A stretch of DNA of 10,537 bases from Candidatus Staskawiczbacteria bacterium (GTDB lineage: Bacteria; Patescibacteriota; Minisyncoccia; Minisyncoccales; Staskawiczbacteraceae): positions 1-10,537 of the forward strand of contig CAIWKF010000082.1 of NCBI GenBank assembly GCA_903913175.1, given 5' to 3'. A program made the translations under genes and the position numbers. Shown here one piece after another: positions 4,888 to 10,537 of the stretch (position 1 is its first letter; every line of letters begins with the position of its first letter). The notes beneath the pieces are model-generated. The model saw nothing but the letters and a program-made list of their open reading frames with translations, had not been told where the DNA came from and ran no database searches.

Positions 4888-5691
4888 ATGGTTATAGATA
4901 CACATAGTCACTTAAATTTTAAGGCTTATGATAATGATAGAAATGAAGTTTTAAAAAAAACCAGAGAGGCTGGAGTGATTTGCATTGATGTGGGTGTAAA
5001 TTTTGAAACTAGTAAAAATGCAACTAAGTTGGCAAAAGATAATGAAAATATATATGCTTCTATGGGCTTACATCCTACAGAAACAAAAGAAGGGTTTGAT
5101 GCAGAAAAATATAAGCAGTTGGCAAAATCATCTAATAAAATAATTGCAATTGGCGAAGTTGGTTTGGACTATTATTATAAACCAAAAGGAACTGCTAAAA
5201 AAGAATTATTTAAAGAAAAGCAAAAACAAATTTTTATTGCGCAACTAAAAACAGCACAAGAATTAAACTTGCCCGTTATTGTGCATACTCGTATGGCTTT
5301 TAATGATACTGTTGAGATTTTAAAGAATTACTCACTACAAAATATCAACTACAAACTAACTGGCGTGATTCATTGTTTTGTGGGCACATGGCAGGAAGCA
5401 CAAAAATATTTAGAACTTGGTTTTTATTTAGGAATTAATGGAATAATATTTAAATTAAATTTAGATGAAGTTATAAAAAATTGCCCACTTGATAAAATAT
5501 TAGTTGAAACTGATTGTCCATATTTAACCCCTGTGCCAGAAGGAAAAGACACTCGAAATGAACCAATTTTTGTAAAACATATAATTAAAAAAATTGCAGA
5601 TTTGCAAGGCTTAAGTTTTGATCAAGTTGCAATAAGCACCACTCAAAATGCTAAAAAGCTTTTTAAAATAAAGAATTATGAAAAAATATAA
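4888..5691 (+). CDS. tatD: TatD family metal-dependent hydrolase (deoxyribonuclease)
   Basis: 267 residues, full length for the TatD/YcfH amidohydrolase-fold family, cytoplasmic metal-dependent nucleases linked to DNA turnover and repair. Metal-site residues appear in the expected order: DTHSHL with H6 and H8 at the N-terminus, E90 in GEVGLDYYY, H133 in VIVHTR, H162 in VIHCF, and D209 in VETDCPYLTP. GLHPTE near 60-66 is also typical. The ATG at 4888 gives the expected N-terminus directly before the first metal motif. The last 14 bases overlap the start of leuS, so the two genes are co-transcribed and probably translationally coupled. TatD genes often sit next to aminoacyl-tRNA synthetase genes, commonly metG; here the partner is leuS. 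The natural substrate cannot be deduced from sequence. Confidence 0.93.
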   Translation: MVIDTHSHLNFKAYDNDRNEVLKKTREAGVICIDVGVNFETSKNATKLAKDNENIYASMGLHPTETKEGFDAEKYKQLAKSSNKIIAIGEVGLDYYYKPKGTAKKELFKEKQKQIFIAQLKTAQELNLPVIVHTRMAFNDTVEILKNYSLQNINYKLTGVIHCFVGTWQEAQKYLELGFYLGINGIIFKLNLDEVIKNCPLDKILVETDCPYLTPVPEGKDTRNEPIFVKHIIKKIADLQGLSFDQVAISTTQNAKKLFKIKNYEKI

Positions 5692-8089
5692 TCCACAAAA
5701 AATTGAAAAAAAATGGCAAAAAGTTTGGTCAGATAAAAAAGTTTTTGAAACAAAAAGCCCAGGCTTAGCCAAAGATACGGCGGGTAAAAAAAAGTTTTAC
5801 ATTTTAGTAGAATTTCCATATCCAAGTGGTGATGGCTTACATGTAGGTCATTGTCGCAGTTATACTGCCTTAGATATTGTGGCTAGAAAAAGAAGAATGC
5901 AGGGTTTTAATGTTTTGTTTCCAATGGGTTGGGATGCTTTTGGTTTGCCAACAGAAAACTATGCTATTAAAATGGGACTTCAGCCTGCGGTAGTTACTAA
6001 AAAAAATACTGACACTTTTCGCAAACAACTAAAAAGTTTGGGCTTTTCTTTTGATTGGAGTCGCCAAGTAAATACCACAGATCCAGCTTATTATAAATGG
6101 ACTCAGTGGATTTTTTTACAATTGTTTAAAAGTGGTTTAGCTTATAAAGATAAAATTGCTATTAATTGGTGCCCTAAAGATAAAATTGGTTTGGACAATG
6201 AAGAAGTAGTTGCTGGTAAATGCGAAAGATGTGGCACTGTTGTAGAAAAAAAAGAAAAAGAACAGTGGATGATAAAGATTACCAAATATGCAGATAGACT
6301 AATTAAAGATATAGACAATGTAAATTATTTGGAAAAAATAAAAATTCAGCAAAAAGAATGGATTGGAAGGTCTGAAGGAGCTGAAATTGATTTTTCTTTA
6401 AATAATTACGAAGAAAAAATAAAAGTTTTTACTACAAGGCCAGATACTTTATTTGGATGTAGTTTTTTGGTAGTAGCGCCAGAGCATGCTTTGCTTGAAA
6501 AAATAAAAGATAAAATTGAAAATTGGCAGGCAGTTGAAAAATATATAAGTAAAGCAAAAAACAAATCAGATTTAGAGAGACAAGATTTAAAAGAAAAGAC
6601 AGGTATTGAAATTTTAGGAATAAAAGCCATAAATCCAGCCAACAAAAAGGAAATTCCAATTTTTGTAGCAGACTATGTGGTAATTAATTATGGAACAGGT
6701 GCAATAATGGCAGTTCCTGCACACGATGATCGTGATTTTGAATTTGCTAAAAAATATAATCTTGATATTAAATCAGTTATTTTGGACAATGGCGTTTTGG
6801 TAAATTCTGAGCAATTCAATGGAATGAATTTAATAGATGCTAAAAATAAAATTGTAGAATTTGTAGGTGGAAAAAAGTCAATAAATTATAAATTGAGAGA
6901 TTGGGTGTTTTCAAGGCAACATTATTGGGGTGAGCCAATTCCATTGATATATTGTGAAAAATGTAACTGGCAGGCTGTGGCAGAAAAAGATTTACCTGTA
7001 GAGCTTCCAAAAGTTAAAAAATATGAACCTACAGATAACGGTGAGTCGCCTTTGGCTGGAATTGAAAAATGGGTAAATACAAAATGTCCAAAGTGCAATA
7101 GCCCTGCAAAAAGAGAAACCGATACTATGCCAAATTGGGCAGGTTCAAATTGGTATTTTTTGCGATATACTGATTCAAAAAATAATAAAGAACTAGCTAG
7201 CGCAAAAGCCTTAAATTATTTTATGCCGGTTGATTGGTACAACGGTGGCATGGAGCACACAACGCTTCATTTGCTTTATTCTAGATTTATTTTTAAATTT
7301 TTATATGACATTGGAGCAGTACCAAAAGAAATTGGAAACGAACCATACATAAAAAGAACTTCTCATGGAATGGTTTTAGGTGATGGCGGAATAAAAATGT
7401 CAAAGTCTAAAGGTAATGTTATTAACCCCGACCAAGTGGTCAAAGAATTTGGTGCTGATACTTTAAGAATTTATGAAATGTTTATGGGGCCGTTTGATCA
7501 ATCAATTCCTTGGGATACAAAAGGAGTAATTGGCACTAGAAGATTTTTAGAAAAAATATATAACCTAGTTATAAAGTTTGAAAGTTATAAAGTTATAAAG
7601 TCGGAAAAAAATAACGAGCTTGAAATTTTAATAAATAAAACTATTAAAAAAGTGGGGGAGGACATTGAGCAAATGAAGTTTAATACTGCAGTTTCGGCGC
7701 TTATGATTTTAGTTAATAGTTTTTATGATCCCACTTCGCCTTCTGGGCTTTGTGGGGCAAGAGATAATGTAAAAAATCTTTTGTTAATTCTTTCACCATT
7801 TGCTCCGCATTTGGCAGAAGAACTTTGGGCAGAAATGAAATTTAAGGGAATGTGTGCCAAGCAATCTTGGCCAGAATATAATGAAAAATTATTTACTTCA
7901 GAAAAAGTTTTACTAATTATTCAAATAAATGGAAAAGTCAGAGATAAAATTTCTGTAAATAATGGGCTTATGCAAAAAGAAGTAGAAAAATTAGTTTTAG
8001 AATTAGAAAAAATAAAACCTCAAATTCTTGGAAAAGAAATTAAGAAAATAATTTTTGTGCCAAATAAGTTAATTAACATTGTAATTTAA
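5678..8089 (+). CDS. leuS: Leucyl-tRNA synthetase (LeuRS)
   Basis: 803 residues. This class I synthetase attaches leucine to tRNA-Leu in the cytoplasm and hydrolyses mischarged tRNA. The ATP site shows PYPSGDGLHVGH (HIGH-type motif H55-H58) and KMSKS at 573-577. The CP1 editing domain is present, with TTRPDTLFG at 252-260 and VPAHDDRDF at 346-354 carrying the conserved aspartates. CxxC pairs at 182/185, 426/429 and 470/473 may bind zinc. The sequence passes directly from GMVLGDG to KMSKS, so the large leucine-specific insertion seen in the E. coli enzyme is absent, as in Bacillus. The C-terminal tRNA-binding domain (LLIIQINGKVRDK from 745) is intact. Two local oddities are an 8-base tandem repeat at residues 630-642 and a GC-rich stretch at 684-696. 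The start overlaps tatD by 14 bases; a clear terminator follows. Confidence 0.97.
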   Translation: MKKYNPQKIEKKWQKVWSDKKVFETKSPGLAKDTAGKKKFYILVEFPYPSGDGLHVGHCRSYTALDIVARKRRMQGFNVLFPMGWDAFGLPTENYAIKMGLQPAVVTKKNTDTFRKQLKSLGFSFDWSRQVNTTDPAYYKWTQWIFLQLFKSGLAYKDKIAINWCPKDKIGLDNEEVVAGKCERCGTVVEKKEKEQWMIKITKYADRLIKDIDNVNYLEKIKIQQKEWIGRSEGAEIDFSLNNYEEKIKVFTTRPDTLFGCSFLVVAPEHALLEKIKDKIENWQAVEKYISKAKNKSDLERQDLKEKTGIEILGIKAINPANKKEIPIFVADYVVINYGTGAIMAVPAHDDRDFEFAKKYNLDIKSVILDNGVLVNSEQFNGMNLIDAKNKIVEFVGGKKSINYKLRDWVFSRQHYWGEPIPLIYCEKCNWQAVAEKDLPVELPKVKKYEPTDNGESPLAGIEKWVNTKCPKCNSPAKRETDTMPNWAGSNWYFLRYTDSKNNKELASAKALNYFMPVDWYNGGMEHTTLHLLYSRFIFKFLYDIGAVPKEIGNEPYIKRTSHGMVLGDGGIKMSKSKGNVINPDQVVKEFGADTLRIYEMFMGPFDQSIPWDTKGVIGTRRFLEKIYNLVIKFESYKVIKSEKNNELEILINKTIKKVGEDIEQMKFNTAVSALMILVNSFYDPTSPSGLCGARDNVKNLLLILSPFAPHLAEELWAEMKFKGMCAKQSWPEYNEKLFTSEKVLLIIQINGKVRDKISVNNGLMQKEVEKLVLELEKIKPQILGKEIKKIIFVPNKLINIVI
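7567..7600 (+). repeat. 8-base tandem repeat inside leuS
   Basis: Four consecutive octamers: AGTTATAA, AGTTTGAA (degenerate), AGTTATAA, AGTTATAA, then AG. They encode VIKFESYKVIK, in the variable linker before the anticodon-binding helical domain. Eight is not a multiple of three, so a change in copy number would shift the frame. Confidence 0.7.
7729..7758 (+). repeat. Candidate small GC-rich palindromic insertion in leuS
   Basis: CCCAC (7730-7734) pairs with GTGGG (7752-7756), with an inner GCC/GGC (7738-7740 with 7746-7748). The stretch is much richer in G+C than its surroundings and encodes DPTSPSGLCGA, about five residues longer than my memory of the B. subtilis enzyme at this loop. It resembles a translated mini-palindrome, but it does not match the RAYT-associated palindrome. 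Confidence 0.35.
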
Positions 8090-8095
8090 TTTTAC

Positions 8096-8131
8096 ACATA
8101 AAAAGCACTTTTAAAAAAGTGCTTTTTATGT
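8096..8131. terminator. Bidirectional terminator between convergent leuS and lytic transglycosylase genes
   Basis: A nearly perfect 16-pair stem (8096-8111 with 8116-8131) around the core AAAAAGCACTTT and its complement closes a 4-base loop. A-tracts on the left and T-tracts on the right let it act on both strands. It lies 7 bases after the leuS stop and 26 bases past the minus-strand stop. Confidence 0.85.
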
Positions 8132-8137
8132 TACATA

Positions 8138-8170
8138 ATATGATGTTTTTTAAATTTTAAAAAATCATAT
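8138..8170. other. AT-rich hairpin overlapping the 3' end of the minus-strand gene
   Basis: ATATGAT (8138-8144) and ATCATAT (8164-8170) pair perfectly; after a bulged G a T5/A5 stem continues. It covers the stop codon of the minus-strand gene. It may assist termination on that strand, or may be chance in AT-rich DNA. Confidence 0.4.
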
Positions 8171-9572
8171 TTTGACATTTTGTTGTCATTGTTCCATTAT
8201 CAATAAAGTCTTGTATGCAGGCAGCCCTTGTCATAACTGTGTTTGAATAAATTGTTGCCATTGTCCCTGTTCCATTATATCTATAAGCTGCATATTTTTC
8301 TTTTGCTGTTGTTTTAGCAGAAGCCCCCAAATCAGACAAATACATAGCAGAAGCTGTAAATGAATCTTTAATTGCCCAAGGGTCTGCTGGAGCGCCAAGT
8401 AGATCTTTTAGTCTTGTAGCAAACATATTCCATGTTGATGGCAAAAATTGGGCAGGCCCCATTGATCCACCATCATATCCAGTTGTTATGGGGCAAGATA
8501 TAATTGAACTATAAGGGTCTCTTCCTAAAGAATTCATAATGCTTAAAAATGGTTGCAGATCACGAGTTGGCTTAACAAGCTTTGGAATTACAGCCCCAGT
8601 TGAGATTCTTTTTCCTACACCTGTATTTGAGTCTGTTAGTAAACATTTACCAACATTTTTTCCAATAGCAGATTCTTGACTTATAACAGCCAATAAAAGT
8701 GCTGGTCTTATTGAAACCATAGTTGAAACAACTTTTGCAACCTCTAAGGCCTCACCAAATGTTGGGATTTTTGAAACTCCAGCTACTTGAAACAATTTTG
8801 CTTTTATTGCTGTAGATTTTTTTTCAGCTTCTTGTTTATCTGCTAATTGTTTTTGATATTGAGCTTCAGTTAGTTTTAAGGTTTGCTCTTGTTCTTTTTT
8901 TGCTTGGTTAGATTCTTGTTTTTGTAAATTTTGTAAAGCAATAATTTTTTGTAAACTATTAACCTCACTATCCATTTTTGTTTTTTGTCCAGTTAAATAG
9001 TCATTTAGATTTTTAGTACTATTTAAAAGATCAGAAACATTAGAATTTAAATTTTCTAAATATGCTAAGTTACTAAAAAAATCAGACAAACTTCCTTCTA
9101 ATAAAATTTGGATAGGGGACTTTTGATCTTCTTGATATGTTGTTTTTAAAATATTAATAATTTGATCTTCTGAGTTTTTAATTTTTAAAGTAGTTTTATT
9201 TATTGAAGCACTAGTTTCTGTAATTTGGACATTTAACCCTTTTACCATTATGGTTCCTTGTTTTATTTGTAATTCTAGGCCAGTAATTTTATTTTTTAAA
9301 GTGGTAACTGCTTTTGCTAAAGTATCTTTTTCTTTAGCAGTTTTGGTCATATCTTCAGCAATTTTTTTACTCTCGGCGTCATAATAAGCTGCACATTTTT
9401 CTAAAGTTGCGCGACATTCAGTAGCACTTAAATTTTGGCAACCATTTTGTGTTTCAGACATTGTTTTACAAGTTGTGGCCAAATCTTCCGCTAAAATTTG
9501 TATTGGAAAAGCCATAGCTATAGTAGCTAAAATAAGCAGTTTTTTTGAGAAGTTAATAATTGGATAATTCAT
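8157..9572 (-). CDS. Secreted putative murein lytic transglycosylase with PcsB/EnvC-like coiled coil
   Basis: 471 residues. A signal peptide (KK at 10-11, hydrophobic 12-27, likely cleavage after A28) directs export. Residues 35-60 hold four cysteines (35, 45, 53, 60). Residues 63-260 form a long coiled coil; within it SPIQILLEGSLSDFFSNLAY from 152 matches the hinge motif of PcsB/EnvC coiled-coil domains, which in other bacteria bind FtsEX and restrain a wall hydrolase. The C-terminal half looks like a lysozyme-fold lytic transglycosylase: LLLAVISQESAIG with candidate catalytic E300, GGSMGPAQFLPSTW at 368-381 (MltB-like), and YAAYRYNG near 427. Such enzymes cleave the MurNAc-GlcNAc bond of peptidoglycan. 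More cysteines (310, 360, 452, 466) may form disulfides. The gene is transcribed alone, opposite to leuS. The ATG is set by the signal peptide; no clear Shine-Dalgarno sequence is present. Role in division or wall growth is inferred. Confidence 0.8.
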   Translation of the reverse strand: MNYPIINFSKKLLILATIAMAFPIQILAEDLATTCKTMSETQNGCQNLSATECRATLEKCAAYYDAESKKIAEDMTKTAKEKDTLAKAVTTLKNKITGLELQIKQGTIMVKGLNVQITETSASINKTTLKIKNSEDQIINILKTTYQEDQKSPIQILLEGSLSDFFSNLAYLENLNSNVSDLLNSTKNLNDYLTGQKTKMDSEVNSLQKIIALQNLQKQESNQAKKEQEQTLKLTEAQYQKQLADKQEAEKKSTAIKAKLFQVAGVSKIPTFGEALEVAKVVSTMVSIRPALLLAVISQESAIGKNVGKCLLTDSNTGVGKRISTGAVIPKLVKPTRDLQPFLSIMNSLGRDPYSSIISCPITTGYDGGSMGPAQFLPSTWNMFATRLKDLLGAPADPWAIKDSFTASAMYLSDLGASAKTTAKEKYAAYRYNGTGTMATIYSNTVMTRAACIQDFIDNGTMTTKCQNMIF

Positions 9573-9581
9573 TTCTCTTTC

Positions 9582-9610
9582 ATTATCTCTTATTTTTTAC
9601 AAAAAAACAA
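9582..9610 (-). promoter_or_regulatory. Probable promoter of the lytic transglycosylase gene
   Basis: On the minus strand TTGTTT (9610-9605), a 17-base spacer and GATAAT (9587-9582) fit a sigma-70 type promoter. Transcription would start about 3 bases before the ATG at 9572, nearly leaderless. The -35 box lies in the 3' arm of the rplY terminator. Confidence 0.5.
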
Positions 9611-9651
9611 TCCTTTAACCGGCTCAAGATGAGCTAATTTAGGATTGTTTT
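9601..9651 (-). terminator. Intrinsic terminator of rplY
   Basis: On the minus strand AAAACAATCC (9651-9642) pairs with GGATTGTTTT (9613-9604). An inner stem (9634-9631 with 9625-9622) closes a 5-base loop, joined by further pairs with one mismatch and one bulge. Seven T (9607-9601) end it. It starts 13 bases after the rplY stop. Confidence 0.85.
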
Positions 9652-9664
9652 AAATATGATATTA

Positions 9665-10321
9665 TTATTTAATTTCTGGAATAATAGTTTCTTCTTTCTT
9701 TGCTTTTTCAACTTTTTCAACTTTAGAAACATCTTCTTCAACTGTAGTTGCTAAATCTTCTTCAACTTTTTGTGGAGCAGCAACAGAAACAATTATTTCT
9801 TCTGCTTTTTTCATTATTTCTACGCCCTTAGGAATTACTAAATCTTTAACCATAATATGGTCTCCAAGGTTTTTTAATAATTCAATATTAACTTTAATTT
9901 CATGTGGTAAGTTTTGTGGCAAAGCCTTAACATCTACTTCGTTAAAGTTTTTTACCAAAGTTCCGCCCAAATCTTTAACAGCAAAAGAAACTCCTTCAAA
10001 AACTAAAGGTACTGTAACTTCAACTTCTTGTTTTAATGATGGTTGGAAAAAATCAATATGAATAATTTGGTCTGTTACTGGGTTTCTTTGAATTTCATGA
10101 ACCAAAACTTGCCTTTTGGTTTTTTCTCCTTCAATCATTAAATCAATTAATGAACTTTCTCCAGCTTCTTTTAAAACTTTTAAAAATTCTTGTGACGCAA
10201 CCTCAATAGAAGCATTTTTTTGTTCTGGACCATAAACTACCGCAGGAACAATATCTTTAGATCTTAAGTTGTTTGTTAACCTTCCAAGCAATGTTCTAAC
10301 TTTTGCATTTAATGAAATCAT
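9665..10321 (-). CDS. rplY: 50S ribosomal protein L25 (CTC/TL5 type, with C-terminal extension)
   Basis: 218 residues, the long CTC/TL5 form rather than the short E. coli L25 (about 95 residues). L25 binds 5S rRNA in the large subunit. The N-terminal RNA-binding domain spans about 1-90, with KVRTLLGRLTNNLRSKDIVP then AVVYG, and RNPVTDQIIHIDFFQ near 79-93. The second beta domain spans about 95-185, with VTVPLVFEG from 103, GGTLVKNFNEVDVKALP, and GDHIMVKDLVIPKGV. A charged Lys/Glu tail (about 186-218) ends it and is probably disordered. The start ATG at 10321 gives the standard N-terminus; no Shine-Dalgarno sequence is visible. It begins 22 bases after the ferredoxin stop on the same strand, with no terminator between, so the two are probably one transcript, ending at the hairpin at 9601-9651. 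Confidence 0.94.
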   Translation of the reverse strand: MISLNAKVRTLLGRLTNNLRSKDIVPAVVYGPEQKNASIEVASQEFLKVLKEAGESSLIDLMIEGEKTKRQVLVHEIQRNPVTDQIIHIDFFQPSLKQEVEVTVPLVFEGVSFAVKDLGGTLVKNFNEVDVKALPQNLPHEIKVNIELLKNLGDHIMVKDLVIPKGVEIMKKAEEIIVSVAAPQKVEEDLATTVEEDVSKVEKVEKAKKEETIIPEIK

Positions 10322-10343
10322 TTTAGTATTTTTAATTATTATT

Positions 10344-10537
10344 TTATTTGATTACTTTTATACACTGTACAGGACAATTATCAGCAGCATTTTCTGCACA
10401 CTCAATTTTGTCTGTTTCTAATTCATTATTACCATTGGCATCCTGAATGGAGCCAATAATTTGAGATTTGCCATCTTCTGCCATTTCAAAATATTTTGGG
10501 CAAACAGCGCTACAGCTTGCACACCCAATACACGCAC
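10344..10537 (-). CDS. Ferredoxin, single [4Fe-4S] type; N-terminus outside window
   Basis: The frame is open from the window edge (first full codon at 10535-10533) to TAA at 10346-10344, giving the last 63 residues. It starts ACIGCASCSAVCPKYFEM, the C-x2-C-x2-C-x3-CP cluster motif, and ends ECAENAADNCPVQCIKVIK with the remote Cys-Pro ligand (fragment C54). Fragment C2, C5, C8 and C54 should bind one [4Fe-4S] cluster. C12 and C46 match the extra cysteine pair that forms a disulfide in Desulfovibrio gigas ferredoxin; C58 is an additional cysteine. There is no second C-x2-C-x2-C set. Only a few N-terminal residues should be missing. It is a small soluble electron carrier; its partners cannot be told from here. 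It lies just upstream of rplY, probably in the same transcript. Confidence 0.9.
   Translation of the reverse strand, partial: ACIGCASCSAVCPKYFEMAEDGKSQIIGSIQDANGNNELETDKIECAENAADNCPVQCIKVIK

Noticed and set aside
9569..9583. Four-codon upstream frame (M-K-E-K-stop) whose TGA overlaps the transglycosylase ATG
   Set aside because: It is very short, lies between the predicted -10 box and the start codon, and its ATG would lie at or before the likely transcription start, so it is probably not transcribed.

Overview
The window is AT-rich (hand counts in the ordinary genes give about one third G+C). It uses the standard bacterial stop codons, is tightly packed, and few genes have a recognisable Shine-Dalgarno sequence. 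The compact leucyl-tRNA synthetase, the surface protein with an S74-type chaperone remnant and 'TWIENGEW' module, the RAYT transposase with GC-rich palindromes, and the ferredoxin/L25 pair together suggest a Patescibacteria/CPR bacterium of the Parcubacteria or ABY1 kind. This placement comes from pattern recognition, not from a marker tree.

Layout, left to right. (1) 1-715, plus strand: the C-terminal end of a large surface or tail-fibre-like protein whose start lies outside the window. (2) 721-1493: a REP-associated tyrosine transposase (RAYT) gene bracketed by two identical palindromes. Two further copies of the palindrome lie in frame inside coding sequence, one in the surface protein and one in the RAYT gene itself. 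(3) 1542-4492: uvrA with its own promoter, an inverted repeat at its start, and an intrinsic terminator. (4) 4481-4842: a small csrA unit with a near-consensus promoter, a structured leader, a strong Shine-Dalgarno sequence and a GC-rich terminator. Its composition (about 50% G+C in the gene) and its planctomycete-like sequence look foreign. (5) 4854-8131: tatD and leuS, overlapping by 14 bases, ending in a palindromic terminator. (6) 8157-9610, minus strand: a secreted putative murein lytic transglycosylase with a PcsB/EnvC-like coiled coil. (7) 9601-10537, minus strand: rplY (ribosomal protein L25) downstream of a ferredoxin gene that runs off the right edge.

Most genes are housekeeping: DNA repair, tRNA charging, a TatD nuclease, a ribosomal protein and an electron carrier. 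The observations most worth following are four. The csrA leader carries GGA in a hairpin loop and a second GGA in the Shine-Dalgarno sequence, as expected for CsrA autoregulation. The csrA unit looks horizontally acquired. The RAYT palindromes are tolerated inside reading frames. The lytic transglycosylase seems to join an FtsEX-responsive type of coiled coil to a lysozyme-like catalytic domain. Twice in the window, a promoter -35 box lies inside the terminator of the preceding gene. No tRNA, rRNA, CRISPR array or stretch of more than 300 bases without a gene was found.
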